This document shows, piece after piece, positions 48,701-61,799 of a stretch of 64,000 nucleotides of DNA. Position 1 is the first letter of the stretch. Each line of letters starts with the position of its first letter. The stretch comes from Sinotaia quadrata (Eukaryota > Mollusca > Gastropoda > Architaenioglossa > Viviparidae). Location of the stretch: contig CM054181.1 of NCBI GenBank assembly GCA_028829895.1, positions 67,509,259 through 67,573,258 on the forward strand, in the 5' to 3' direction. The notes under the pieces were generated by a model. The model was not told the DNA's origin. It saw only the letters and a list, made by a program, of their open reading frames with translations, and searched no databases. A program made the position numbers and the translations under genes.

Positions 48701-51700
48701 CAAATTACTCAAATTGGATAGAATTAGGGCAACTGAAAGCCCACTGCTGGTTGTATTTGTTGTACCTGATTAGTTTCTGAGAGTAGTTCTAGTTCATTTT
48801 TTTTTCACTCTCCTCACCCACCCCACCCCTTGTCCATTTAACATAATCATTGCTTATGACACAGGCTCTGTTTTCTCACACATGTTATGCAGTTGTTTGA
48901 ATCTTTGGTGTCTTTTGCAACTTTTGCTCTATTGGCCTGATCCCTATTTTCAAAAATTGTAAATTGTGTTAATTGTTGAGTTATGGTAACTAACAAATCT
49001 TATTACTTTTGTCCATTTATTGTGCTTTTAATCTGAAAGTTATGGCAGTCTTTTCGATGTAATATTTGGTGTTTCCATCTATAGGCTTGTGAATTGTATA
49101 ATGAATGGCAGGTGTTTACTGTTACTTATGTAGAGTTCAGGAACTAATGATGCACATATCTTCTCCTTTTTTTCACCGATTTATAACAATAGTACCATTC
49201 TTTTTTGTTCACAAACTGACTTAACATCCATAGTAAACCTTATTTTGTCTTTGCAGAATCTATTCAGTATCAACATTGGGATCAATCGATTTTAATAAAC
49301 TGTCTTTTGCTTAGAGTGTTATTCCTCTTTGATGTACAAAAATTTTGTCAATAAATCTTTTTGCAAACAAAATGTTTTCTTAAGTAGCATACTTGTGCAG
49401 TTAACAGCAGCTGTAGAAATTCAACACAGCATTTTTTTTTAATTCACTGTTTATGTACTGATCTTTAAACTTTTTCAATCCATATATATCATTGCACATC
49501 CTATGTACATTGTTTGTTTGGTCTCGGTAAACTATATAGTGAGAGAATGGTAACTGTTTTTTCAACATGCGTTTAATTCTAAATCTATAAAGCAGCATTG
49601 TATACACATGGGAAATTGTCTGTCTTTGTGGTTTGAGAGCTGTGTTAATCATTTTGTGCAATACTCATGTGCAAATAATCCAAGGGGTTACTCTTCTAGT
49701 AGGAACGAGCTTGATAATGACAGCTTTATTCCTTCATACTAGAACTCTTCATTATCTCTTCACACTTTTATTGAGCTTTTCACTTTTCTATCCCTGTCTC
49801 TATGTGCGAAAGGAGCTGAGTCACCACTATTAGTAGAAAAATATTTATGTTGTACTCTTGGTGCTGAAGTCTCATAAATGGAAGGGTTGCTTGGTTGTGT
49901 GCTTTTGTCCTTCAAGTAAGTGTTAACACTAAAAAATAAATGTTAGGCTTGGCAGAAATAATAATACAACATTGCCTGAAATATTGTTAGGTTTTACCTT
50001 AAGAGTTTTTGAATTGCAAATTAAAAAATGTTTCAATAGAAGTAGATCTCCACTGCAAAAAAAAGTAACTAAAAAATTATGGGTTATTTTTAGTTGGCTT
50101 TCCGCTTTAAAATATTTTTAAACTGAGAAGCTGTTTATTAGTTTCATTCTTTATACAAATAATTATCACTGTCTGTATGCGTACAATTGTTATCGTCATC
50201 TCTGTTTGTGTTAGATTTTAATTTTCATATATAGTTTTCTTTTAATTTTATAGTTTCCATGGATTCTCCAATTAGATCGGAAAGTGTACTGTCTGGAAAA
50301 GAGTTGTGTGCATGCTAACTTTTATTTGCACCATAAGCTGTTGGAATATCTGTGTGCATACTGAATTTTTTATTCTTGTTGAATTAAAGTAGAACTACTT
50401 ATTACAAGCATAAACTGTGGTAATAGCTGTGTGCTCACTGAAGTCTTTATTTGTGTTGAAGTAGGAATACCTTATGGGAAGGTGTACACTTTGGAAATAG
50501 ATGTGTGCACAACGAAGTCTTTATTTGTGTTGAAGTAGAAATACCTTATGGCTTATGAGAAGGTGTACACTTTGGAAATAGATGTGTGCACACTGATGTC
50601 TTTATTTGTGTTGAAGTAGAAATACCTTATGAGAAGGTGTAGTACACTTTGGAAATAGATGTATGCAAGTCTTTATGAATTAATGTAGAATTACCTTTCT
50701 TAGATTTCCACAAACATTTTTCTATAATTTTTAACTATTATTAATTTGTCTGTTAAATATTGCTAAATTTGAGTCTATATAACCTTTGGAAATTTATAGA
50801 TCATAATATTGTTGCATTTTTAAGATCATGTAGAATATTTGGAAATTTATAGAATGTAATTATATTACATTTTCAAAGAGTTGGGATGCCCATCATACAA
50901 TTTCTCCAGAGCTATTAAAATCAATGGATTTTGTTTTAATATTGTAATCATTATTTACAATTCATAAATAAACCAGTTTTTACCCAGTTAATCTTTTTTT
51001 TCCTCGCAGAAAGAAAGTGTTTTGCACAAGAATTTTGAGAAACACAATCAGGTTGTACTACATAGATGTGACAGAAACATTACTGTAGGCTGTAAAGTAT
51101 AAATCATGAAAAGCCAAGATGACACATATATAGTAAAGTTTAAAATAGCATGGAAAATTTAAATCCAATGGAGAGTTTAGACATAATGTTGATTAGCTTA
51201 AAATAGTTTTCAGATTCTAATCAAATATTGATAGTGGCTAATAAATCCTTGTATGCACAAATTCAAACCATATTACTTGATATTGGTAACATTGAATAGG
51301 ATGGGTTTTGAACAGCTGAATAATCCTTTTGACAGTGGTATATAAATACTTACATAGTCTCATTTACTAATGGTTTGAATTTATATTCTGTGGTGAATAT
51401 ATCACTTTTGTTAAACTCCTGGCAACTGTATTAGAAATGTCATGCAAGTACAGATCTTAAAAAAGTACTGGTAAATTAATTGAGGTACAGGTTAAAACTA
51501 TCATTATTTTAATTAATGTATTTATTTTAATTTCAGCATTGTAGACAGTTTAGAAACTAACAAAACCAGTGTGAATAATTAGTTTGAATACAGATTCTTT
51601 ATAGCAGTATTATATATTGCATCCACTTTCATTCTAGACATTTAACCTATTGTATATTTATTTGTAGATTTAACCTATTGAATGTATGTTGTATATTTCT

Positions 51701-52500
51701 TTCTAATGTAGATTTTTGAATGAATATGAATGCAAACATTTTAAAATTTACAAAAGTGGATGGGATAAATAATAATAGAAATATTTAACATTTGCTGTTA
51801 GCAGGGGAAAACAGAAGAAAAGTTCTTTGCAATGCGTAGAATTGTCATTTTGAACAGTGTGCTTTGGAGTTCATAGAGTTGTTCCTGTGTGAGAAGGGTG
51901 AGTATACAGTGGTTTAAAGAATTCTCCTTTAGTAACCAAGAAACAAGGTTATGATCTGAGTTTTTCCACAATGTGGAAACGTTGTACAGTGAGGACAGAA
52001 ATATTCTGATGCCAAGATGTAAGTTTATCAACTGAGTTCTACTTCACACTTTAACAAGATAAATTTGGAATATCCCTTTTAAAGCAGTTGAATAACACTT
52101 TGTTTTGAGTAATGGCTGTACATTTCCATTTTGGGACAGTACTAATAAATCAGCGAAAAGAACAATTCAGGGTTTCTTTTTGTGTGAGTGTGTGTACAGT
52201 AATATGTTGTTTTTTTTAATGAGTGGTGGGAAATGGTTGATCTCTCAAAGATTGCTGCTGTTCAGACTAAGTACTGATGAAATAATTATCATGGCTCACG
52301 AGTTTTAGTGGATTTGCACTGGTGATTGTTTTAAAAATGTACACTATGAATATTAAGTTTAATTGTGGACAGTATATAAATCAGGTATACAGTTTGTCAC
52401 ATTACAGACATATCTTGCCAAAAACAATTTTTCAAGAATAAGGTAAATACACAAAACCATCAAAATTTATAAAATTATTTTTAAAAAAAATGTTTGAGAT
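45748..52500 (+). other. VAP 3' UTR and downstream AT-rich DNA
   Basis: AT-rich and CpG-poor like the gene body. It opens with a CT-repeat stretch (45768-45785). AATAAA hexamers occur at several places, for example near 46749, 49291 and 49350-49355, so the 3' UTR end cannot be fixed. A ~78 bp minisatellite lies at 50290-50690. I see no other gene. Confidence 0.6.
50290..50690. repeat. ~78 bp minisatellite, ~5 copies
   Basis: Units contain acactttggaaatagatgtg, tgcacactgaagtctttatt and gtgttgaagtagaaatacct; the first two copies are more diverged. Confidence 0.92.
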
Positions 52501-52509
52501 TTCAGTTTC

Positions 52510-52805
52510 TCCTAGCGTTCCTGATTAGCCACAAATCAAAAATAATAACAAACCTCCCACCTAGTGGTAGATCTTGATATAACTTAGCATTCCTGTTTAG
52601 CCACAAATCAAAAATAAAAACAAACCTCCCACCTAGTGGTAGATCTTGATATAACTTAGCATTCCTGTTTAGCCACAAATCAAAAATAACAAACCTCCCA
52701 CCTAGTGGTAGATCTTGATATAACTTGGCATTCCTGTTTAGCCACAAATCAAAAATAACAACAAACCTCCCACCTAATGGTAGATCTTGATATAACTTAG
52801 TTGCA
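52510..52805. repeat. ~77 bp minisatellite, 4 copies
   Basis: Units of gttcctgattagccacaaat, caaaaataacaacaaacctc and ccacctagtggtagatcttg. The minus strand is open through it (repeating KLYQDLPLGGRFV), which I regard as a by-product of the repeat. A GC-richer non-repeat flank (52805-52920) follows. Confidence 0.95.
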
Positions 52806-53294
52806 GATTTATGGTTCCACCCCACTCCTTTTTTATGTGACAGGTTATTGCCCTCCACCACCACCCTGACGAAGCCTTTTGCTGAGGGATACGCATGCTG
52901 GTTGCCAAAACCCAATTTATTTCAATTCTTGTTGCAAATCTAAATGAAAAATACTGTGTGCATACTAAGTAAAAGGTGTTCGTGGAATAAATTTGGATTC
53001 ACTCCTATTACTCTGCGGTAAAGTCTAAATAATTTCACTAAATGTAAATTGTGAATGCACCGAAAATATAACTGCTCTATCAGGATAAAGCCACTGAAGC
53101 CAGATTCCAGGACGAGTACACCTCTTGTGTGGAAGAACAGAGGTCTGTCAAATCAACTGGTTCAGCGCCAACAGGAGGGGGGGGGGGGCGAAGGTTCGGC
53201 GGATATAATACAGTCCGAATGAGTAGTGCTAGTTTGTAAACGGCTATTGTCGAGCATTGCTTTGGTTACAGCAGCAAAACATGAGAACGATGAC

Positions 53295-53592
53295 ACAAAC
53301 GCAATATACATACTGTTTCGTAAATATGCAAACTGTCCCATAAAGACACCGTCTCGTAAATATACATATCTTTCGTATATATGCACGCTGACTCGTACAT
53401 ATTCATGCTCATAAATATGCATAATGTCTTGTAAATACAGTCTCGTAAAAATGCAGAATATCTCGTAACTGTACATTTAAGCAATGTTTATTAAGGAGTG
53501 AGATTTTGTAATGTTCTATGTATACATTAGCATACTGAAGTAAATCACAATTTAAGTAACTGAAGTAAATCACAATTTAAGTAAGTACAAAT
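53295..53592. repeat. short degenerate tandem repeats
   Basis: 53295-53480 is a run of ~20-30 bp units around ctgtctcgtaaatatgcata. 53536-53592 has 25 bp units actgaagtaaatcacaattt. Just upstream, 53176-53188 is a poly(G) run. Confidence 0.8.
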
Positions 53593-55904
53593 AAATCACA
53601 ACAGCAAAGGATTTTTTGTTTTTCTTTTCAGGATGCAGAAATACAGTCCCTATGTCAACACCAAAAAACCCCAAAACCTTATGAATCGATCTTTAGTATA
53701 TCATTGATGTTCTTGGAAAGACCCCCTACCTACCCCCGAAAAGGATAATGCATATATTTATTCCTTTTACTATTGCCACAATGTAATTATTACAGTATGA
53801 GTATATTGTTATGGCTAACTGTTTCGTAACAGTAAAATGACATTTGTTGCAATATGTATATATTATGTGTAGGACGTTTTGCGTCTGGACAGCAAGAGGG
53901 AATGTAGGTTGGGAAGGCTCTGGGTACTGGCATCTCCCCACTTTTTGACGGGAAAAAGCAAAATGAGAAAAGATTATAGAACAAAGCGAAGCTGGTCGAG
54001 CAAATGAAGAGAACAAAGATACAGAGGCACCGTGTAAAATGGAGAGAACTAAGATACAGAAGCACCATGAGAAGAACTTATGAAAGAAGAAGAAAGAAGC
54101 TGGCAATGTAAAATGGAGATGGAGAGAACACATTTGCCAAAGACAGAATATAGTGAGACCAAAAGTGTGTTTGGGTGTAACGGTAAGACGACTCAAGTTT
54201 GGATGGTGGAATAACGGCACCATACTCGGACTGAGTAAAGCTAGTTGCCCGCAAGTAAAGGTGAGGGGGTGTCAAATGAAGACAGTAGAAACAAGTACTA
54301 GTAAAGAATACAGTGCAGCCGTATCTTCTTCTTCTTTTTTTTTTTTTAAATGAAATTACCAAACTTTTAAGTGGGATGAAAGTTAGTGATGGTGAGAAGG
54401 AAGACACCAAACCGTTTTAAGAATAAAAGGAAACACTAGTGGGAGTGAAAGGATGAGAGAAGTGTAAAAGAAAGATGGCAGGAAGGGAACAAAGCTAACA
54501 CCTAATATGACACCCCCTGAAATCATGCTGTTGGGATCAAATAGCGCCAAACACACAAGAAAAAGACAGTTCAGCATTAATTAAAACGATGAAGGAAAAA
54601 AAAAGTAAATCACTAAGACAAACAACCAACTTTTCGGTAAATTTCTATATACAGTACATTGATCACTCTTGAAAAGGTTGGTGCTAGAAATCTTGAAAGT
54701 ATTTTAGTACATCCTCCGTTCTTCTGAGATCGTTCGATACTGAACTCGAGTCAAGTGTCAAACCGGAAATCTCTCCCTTATCTACACAATCGACAACACC
54801 CATCAGATCGGTTTCAATACTGCGACAAGGGCGATATGCAAACTTAAAGTTGGTTTTGTCGGAATATGTAAATTTACTGACATGGGACTAACATTGAGAA
54901 GGATGATGCAAATTCATTAAAAAAAAAAAAAAAAAAAATACTGAATAGATTACAGTCATTAGAGGTTCGCACTTAATATAATTGTATACATATAAGGATT
55001 ACACAAAATTAAAAGAAATCTTAAATGTGTAATAAAATGTTTTGAGAAATGGTGGGTGATATACTCGGGATAAGTAGGGTTATTGAAATATATTATTATT
55101 TTTTTCAAGCAATGAAAAGAAATATGGCGGCTTGGTATTTCAATAGGATTCGCTGATGTAAGACTAAAGATGGATTTGTCACCAGGGCACAATGACCTTA
55201 ATAATAAAGTAGGTCAGTGGATCACATTTCTTGTTGATGCACGATTTTCCCCGTCTTTGACAGAAAATACTTTTGTTGGAAACTTCCCAATAACTTGAAA
55301 GCGCAGAATGCTGTTGCAGTCAAAATTCTAAAGCATGACAATTTTTTGCTAAGTAAGATAGTACGTCATAATGAAATGACAATTGACAGTTTCAAGCAAA
55401 ACTTATTACAGCACAACGCCATTTGTATATTTTTCAGTAAAACTCTTATGCTTAGCCTATTCGAATAGTATGAGAGCGACAAATATCAAACCCGTTCTTT
55501 CCCCATGTATTTAAAGGCCTACATACTGAACATTTTCTTAGGCTGTATTATTTATGGCTGCTAAGTTTATCAACAGTACCAAATATAATATAGACTGCTT
55601 TCGAAAACCGAAAATTTTAGCACGAAATTACTATGGAATTATACAAACATGCTCAGGAAAGTTATACATAGGAGTCAGTTACTTTGGATTTGCCCATAGA
55701 CTTCATTACGCTAGTCTTGGGATATAGTTTCGTCTCCTTTTCCGGTCATCACAACACCTTTCTGATAGTACGTCACAAAATTCGCCTGATTTATTTCTTT
55801 TTATGTCCACTCTCCACGTTCGTTGATTTCGTGCACGTGTATTTATAAAATTCAATTAAAGATTGCAAGCCCTTCACGCCACCCACTCCAATTCAATTAA
55901 TACT
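53593..55904. other. intergenic stretch without recognised genes
   Basis: Contains a purine-rich part (53940-54130) with an internal near-duplicate (gagaacaaagatacagaggc and gagaactaagatacagaagc), T- and A-homopolymers (54334-54348, 54920-54939) and moderate CpG. The 165-codon minus frame at 53726-54223 has no recognisable domain. Confidence 0.6.
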
Positions 55905-56340
55905 CTACACTGAAGACAACAGTACATTTAAGTGCATGAATACGCTGAAAACAGTACATTTAAGTGCATGAATACACTGAAGACAACAGTACATTTAAGT
56001 GCATGAATACGCTGCTTTTTGTACTGAAGACAACAGTACATTTAAGTGCATGAATACGCTGCTTTTTGTACTGAAGACAACAGTACATTTAAGTGCATGA
56101 ATACGCTGCTTTTTGTACTGAAGACAGTGACTACGTTTCAAAGCACTAATATGCTGTTTTCTGAACTGAAGAAAATGACTTCGTTTAAAAGCATTAATAT
56201 GCTGTTTTCTGAACTGAAGAAAATGACTTCGTTTAAAAGCATTAATATGCTGTTTTCTGAACTAAAGAAAATGGCTTCGTTTAAAAGCATTAATATGCTG
56301 CTTTTTGTCCTGAAGACAGTTAGCATGTTTCAAAGCATAA
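55905..56340. repeat. composite minisatellite, left part
   Basis: Two related unit types in series: ~36-63 bp acagtacatttaagtgcatg-aatacgctgctttttgtact, then 48 bp actgaagaaaatgacttcgt-ttaaaagcattaatatgctg. It continues after copy C at 57949. Confidence 0.93.
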
Positions 56341-57948
56341 TGTGATGCCAACGCCACCTTAGTTATCAGTTATGATTATTATTATTTAATCATCCATAAC
56401 TAATTACAAGTGATGAGAATCTTAATTTATGTTATTAATAATTTTCCAGAAGACACCACTCATCTCTCTTACCTGGTGGATATGTAGGTGCAGTAAATGT
56501 TTTCTTTCTTCCACAATATTAAAGACAAACATTTACCATCACACAATATTTCCCTATGTGGAAAACTTACCAAAGGAGAAGACAATCCATCTTTTAACCT
56601 ATATTTAGCGATCACCCCTCCACTCATATATGATTATCAATATATATATAAGAAGGTCAATAAATTTATTGAATCAACAATTAAATATACACCATATGAA
56701 TAATAATCAAAGAGCGTTGACATTTACACCACAACAATGTTCAATTAACATTCAGTTTATCCTAGCATAACATTAGCAGTCAATTAACATAAATATATCA
56801 TCAATATCATCACAGAAATTAGAGTAGAGTTTCAGAGAAATAATGAAAGTCAAATGCACATAACCTTTTCAACGATGGCGACTATCGCCGGCACGTGTTC
56901 ACAATCACGCAGTTTGCAACAAGTCATTGTCTTTCTTATTCAGGCGACGGCTCACGTGTTCTTTCTAGGCACATTACACAACTGTTCCAGAATGTTTGAT
57001 GAGCTCACAAAGAGAATCGTCCTGAATTTCACATGCCTGTCAAGTACATCAGGAGGAATGTCTCGACTTTTCATGTATAGTACTCAACACACCATGAGGA
57101 ACATTCAGAATAATCTTTGTGAATTCTCAACACAACATTCAAGCCACCATTTTCACTATATTGGCTCTTGAATGGAATTAATAGGAATCACCTTACAGCA
57201 ACACGTTTACTGAGAAGTTGACTACAAAGCTGGATTCACACATCAACATAGCCACTACTGCTTGAAGTGAAAGGAAAAATGGCGTGCTTTCTTTGCAAAA
57301 GTCAAATTAATGCAGCACTAAATTTCAGGCATATTTTATCTCTAAACTCCTTTCTCTCTTATAAACATTCTTAACTTACAAAATCCTGCAGCACTTTCAT
57401 TAGCCTGATACACACTCAGCATAAGAAATATAGCATGGATCAAAATTCACAAGTATAATGTACCTCATAGTCAAATTAATGAACATAGAAATAATAGTTC
57501 AATTACATAAGCATTCTCTAATTCAAATCATAGATTAATAGCAAACATGTATGAACTATTTCTAAGTCCATTCTTTCTTTATCAGTCAATTAACTTACCA
57601 TAAGCTAACGATCACCTTTTTGACTGGACTCGAGTTATGTTCACATTCAAAGTGGTCAGGATAGTGTACCTCTTCAACAAAGAATCTTTCGGTCCATCCC
57701 CACTGGATGATTTTGTTATGAACAAGTGTGAGACTATAGAAAAAAAAACTAGTGATCCAGTTGGAACTGGTTTGGATTGCATCAGCAATTTTCTAGCATA
57801 TTCTCAACCCACATTTTTCACTCCAACTCTGACATTTACAAAGCTACCATCCTAAGGAGTGTCCATGATCGGGTCACTTATGACAATTTAACAATTTATA
57901 TAACAATTAAGTTTAGAAATAGGGATAGGCAAATTTACTCCACCACAC
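56341..57948. mobile_element. interspersed repeat family, copy C (longest)
   Basis: 1.6 kb, start TGTGATGCCAACGCC and end aggcaaatttactccaccac (to ~57948). It is inserted in the minisatellite: left flank ...caaagcat and right flank attgatatgctgctttttg rejoin to an ordinary array unit. It contains a CpG-rich middle (56870-57000) absent from copy B. No convincing coding sequence, so probably a non-autonomous or LTR-type element. Confidence 0.8.
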
Positions 57949-58005
57949 ATTGATATGCTGCTTTTTGTGCTGAAGACAATGAGTACATTTCAAACCGAGG
58001 AACAG
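57949..58005. repeat. composite minisatellite, right part
   Basis: Remainder of the 55905-56340 array (ttgatatgctgctttttgtg-ctgaagacaatgagtacatttcaaa) after copy C. Confidence 0.85.
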
Positions 58006-58678
58006 AAACCACAGGAACTGAGTGGAATGGGTAAGAATTACTTTCTGTCAACGTTTAATAAAATGAATAGTTGCAGCAACACTTTACAGGAAATGAGCGT
58101 CCGTCGAGAATATTGTTGCTAACTGATTAGTCGTGCGCGCGCACGCACGCGCACATCCACAAACAACTTAATGGGATATAACCAAATCTGGACACTCCCT
58201 CCACTATCTCTCTCATTACAGCCACATTAATCGTCATGGTTTTGCATTGCTTGACCTACTTTACGGACACCTTCACACTTTCGATATAATTTAGTCGGGG
58301 GCCGTCTTATTAGAACAGCTAAAGAATTTAATATATTGCTATACCGCAACAGTTTCACTGGCAAACGAGCTACGGGACCTCGTCGTTGAGAAAGAAGTGT
58401 AACATCCCGTAGTTCGTCCAAGTATGAGTAATTCACTGAAAGAAGCCACACAACCATTATTTACTTGAATCCAGTCTTTTTCCTCGTGTCGCGAAATAAA
58501 TTCAACGAAAATTTTGAGTCAGTGCTATAGCGGAAGATCACGTACATTTCAGGACGGCATAGAAAAGTCTGATGGAAAGGGCTCCAATAAATTTAGCTAA
58601 ATAATTTACTGTAACCTAATATCAATGACTTGAGCTACACAACTCTGTGCGTTTGACTAAAAATAGTAATTTGTCAAA
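58006..58678. other. spacer, CpG-containing
   Basis: Holds a 22 bp alternating purine-pyrimidine run (58133-58154, gtgcgcgcgcacgcacgcgc then ac). A minus frame at 58457-58227 (76 codons, with SQRRGPVARLPVKLLRYSN) has protein-like composition but no family I recognise. Confidence 0.55.
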
Positions 58679-59330
58679 ATGTAGCGCGCTGTTTAGCTAA
58701 ATGACATGTGGGCGTGGCGAAATAAGGCATTTTGTCTGAACGTAATTATCTGTTTATTTTAGTAGCTCGCTGTTTAGCTAAATGACGTGTGGGCGTGACG
58801 AAATAAGGCACTTTGTCTGAACGTAAATATCTGTTTATTTTAGTAGCTCGATGTTTAGTTAAATGACGTGTGGGCGTGACAAAATAAGGCACTTTGTCTG
58901 AACGTAATTATCAGTTTATTTTAGTAGGTCGTGTGGCAAAAGAGTGGCTTTTTTTGCCTGACTGCAATGATCTGTTTTAACTAAATAACTTATGTGTGAC
59001 GAAATAGTGACAATTTGTCTAAATACAATAATTTGTTTAGCTAAATAACTTGTTTGTTTGCGTGAGACAAAATAATGGTAATTCGCCGCAATGTAATGAT
59101 CTGTTTAGCTAAGTAACTTGTATGTGACGAAATACACATGTAACAGTTTGCCTAAATACAATGATCTGTTTAATTAAATACCATTGTGTGTGTGACGAAA
59201 TAGTAACAGTTTGCCTAAATACAATGATCTATTTAACTAAATAACTTATATAACGATATAGTAACAGTTTGCCTAAATGCAATAAACTGTTTAGCTAAAT
59301 AACTTGAGTGAGTGTACGTGTTTGTGACAC
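58679..59330. repeat. 85 bp then ~62 bp minisatellite
   Basis: Three 85 bp units (gctgtttagctaaatgacgt, gggcgtgacgaaataaggca, tttgtctgaacgtaattatc) grade into about six shorter units (gtgacgaaatagtaacagtt, tgcctaaatacaatgatctg, tttagctaaataactt). Confidence 0.93.
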
Positions 59331-59577
59331 AAAATAATGGCAGCTTGCTGCAATCTAAAGATCGGTTTGCAGCATATTTACTCAACTGCAATGGATTTTG
59401 AATGCAAACGGAGAAAGATGAAAGAGTTCAGATACAATAAAGTCAGAGTGACCAACCAGTTTAACCTGTCTCCTTATGTAACAGTCTACAGTTCGGTTAT
59501 TTTGGCCAGTGAAAATGATATGCCAGGAGTTCTGTTCATATAATAATACATTCAAACTTCACTGGTTATACGAATAA

Positions 59578-59578
<1 letters not shown>

Positions 59579-59630
<52 letters not shown>
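59579..59630. repeat. (TG)n microsatellite
   Basis: About 52 bp of uninterrupted TG. Confidence 0.97.
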
Positions 59631-59632
<2 letters not shown>

Positions 59633-59834
59633 CTCTCTCATTTTGGGACCGAGCATACAGGTATAAATCTACCAAAGAAGCAGACGTTACGGCGACTCGA
59701 GGAGTTTGAATACGAACATTTGTCCCAAGTCTTGGACCCAAAGTTTCATCGAAATCAAAGTTGAAATCGTTGAAAACTTTGCTTTTATAGCATTTTCATG
59801 CCAGCATTTTAGCCATTCTTTAGCCCAAAATGAT

Positions 59835-60070
59835 AACATGTGGCCAATAATGACACTCCCCTTTGGCCAACAATGACTATCCTCTGGCCAACAGTGACCA
59901 TTTTCTGGCCCAACAACGACTGTCCTCTGGAAAACAATGACCTTTCTCTGGCCAACAATGGCAGTCCTCTGGCCAACAATAGCAGTCCTCTGGCCAACAA
60001 TGATCATCTTCTGGCCATCAATGATAGTCCTCTGGCCAACAATGAAGTCCTCTGGCCAACAATGACACTC
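59835..60070. repeat. 21 bp minisatellite, ~11 copies
   Basis: Units of ctggccaacaatgacnntcc t; period 21 keeps reading frames open on both strands (LANNDSP on plus, GQRTAIV on minus), an artefact of a period divisible by three. Confidence 0.93.
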
Positions 60071-60740
60071 ATATAAAAGAAAAGTTATGTATACAAAGTT
60101 TGTTTAGCACTATTTCAAGTGAAAACCTAACTAATGGTTAGAACTACAAGCTTGCTAAGAGGGTACTGAGACCTAAGGTAGTTAAACACGCCATGGATCT
60201 CAATGAGAAATATTCTTCAGGGCTGAAGAAGCTATTTTAGACTGGAGAAGGTAAAACACTACATTTTTTTTTATTTTACACTGTTTAGTCAAACAGAGCT
60301 ATGAAACTATGGCCTAAGGTATGTCACTTGGGACTCTACATTATGTCGCGGGGATGTAACTCCTTTTTCTCCTTCTACAACGGTCTGTACCTGATCTGAG
60401 TATCTTTTGTTACACTTCACAACGAGTGTATTATACGTGCAATTAGTAATCTCTTGCTGGATCAGTCACACATCCATACTCGTCCTAATACACGTACTGT
60501 GCACATAATCAGTAATCTCTTTCTGGACAGATCACACCATTTCCTTCAATCGGCTTACTGACTATGTACATATAGAATAAATTTACAACCTCTCAGTGCC
60601 CAGAAGCGCAAAGATCCTACTAAGGGCGTCACGAACCCCTCGACACTTGTTTTGACACTCAACTATTCCGCACTGCGACAAAGAGCGAGCTCTTCTTGCG
60701 GTTGATTTTCTGAAACGTTCAAGAGCGGCTCAGAGTTATC
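60071..60740. other. spacer without recognised features
   Basis: Mixed-composition DNA with CpG; contains a partial duplication (gtaatctcttgctggatcag at 60447 and gtaatctctttctggacaga at 60512). No gene seen. Confidence 0.5.
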
Positions 60741-61075
60741 CGGCACTTACGAACGTTCTCCTCGATTGTGGCCTTCAAGAAGTGATAGGAGTTAGTATGC
60801 ACTTAGCAATCGTTCTCCTCGATTGTGGCCTTCAAGAAGTGATAGGAGTTAGTATGCACTTAGCAATCGTTCTCCTCGATTGTGGCCTTCAAGAAGTGAT
60901 AGGAGTTAGTATGCACTTAGCAATCGTTCTCCTCGATTGTGGCCTTCAAGAGCAGTGGGGTTATTATGCACATAACGATCGTTCTCTTCGAATGTGGCTT
61001 TCAAGGACAGCTGTCAGATATCATGCACTCGCAATCGTTCTACATAACGTGGATTTCAAGAGCGGTTGGAGTTTC
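60741..61075. repeat. 57 bp minisatellite, ~6 copies
   Basis: Units of agcaatcgttctcctcgatt, gtggccttcaagaagtgata and ggagttagtatgcactt. Three central copies are identical; outer ones are diverged. Plus-strand frame repeats VIGVSMHLAIVLLDCGLQE. Confidence 0.95.
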
Positions 61076-61376
61076 AGGCTCATTGTACGGAGATATGTAC
61101 TTGTCTAGAATCTATCACTGATATCAAGAGCTTTTTGTGTTTTGTTTAAAAGTCTTATTCCCCCCCCCCCCCTTGCCATCAGATCCGGTTGCATAATTTT
61201 CTGAAGAACATGAGGCTATGCGACACAGCACGGGCTAAAGGTTGACTGAATTTCACAGGACAATCTAGCTTCCTCTAATTCTAATCGGAAATGCGGGGTT
61301 TTGGTAATGCAGAATAAAATCCACATGTTAATTGCTAACCATACTCTCTCATAAATAATTTACCACACACAAACAC

Positions 61377-61398
61377 ACCACCACCACCACCACCACCA
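61377..61398. repeat. (CCA)n microsatellite
   Basis: About seven CAC/CCA trinucleotides. Confidence 0.9.
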
Positions 61399-61543
61399 GC
61401 ACCAACAAAAAAGAATTTAAAATTAAATAGTAAAATAAATGAAAAATAAATAAGTAATGTCTGAGGGTGCATTATCGTGAAAGTTTATCATCTGTTTCTT
61501 TTTGTTGTGTGAATAATTTATCGGAACTAGTAATATATATATT

Positions 61544-61596
61544 ACAATTACTGATGTTGACATTGATCGAACTGCAATGTCAACATCAGTAATTGT
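61544..61596. repeat. perfect inverted repeat (22 bp arms, 9 bp loop)
   Basis: Arm 1 (61544-61565) begins acaattactgatgttgacat; arm 2 (61575-61596) is its exact reverse complement; loop atcgaactg. Could form a cruciform or RNA hairpin; the function is unknown. Confidence 0.95.
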
Positions 61597-61799
61597 TATT
61601 GTCAGGTATATTCATAAAGTAATGTAAATTTTCGTTTGGCATATTTTATTGTTATTTTTTAAAGCTTTATAGTCTTGCTGTTACTTTCAGAATATGAATA
61701 AATAATCTGCCTCTCGTTTATTTTTTTAAAAAGACAACTAGTAAATGAAAATAATAAATAATATGTAAATTGTATCACCGTGAAATAAAGTACTATTTG

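Noticed and set aside
52502..52915. Repetitive 137-codon minus frame (KLYQDLPLGGRFV repeats)
   Set aside because: Generated by the ~77 bp minisatellite; no sign of selection for coding and no family.
53726..54223. 165-codon minus-strand frame
   Set aside because: Phe/Leu/Ser-rich, reading the complement of a purine-rich stretch; no recognisable domain and overlapping open frames in other phases.
59687..61108. Open frames in the 21 bp and 57 bp repeats on both strands
   Set aside because: Periods divisible by three keep any stop-free frame open; translations are pure repeat.
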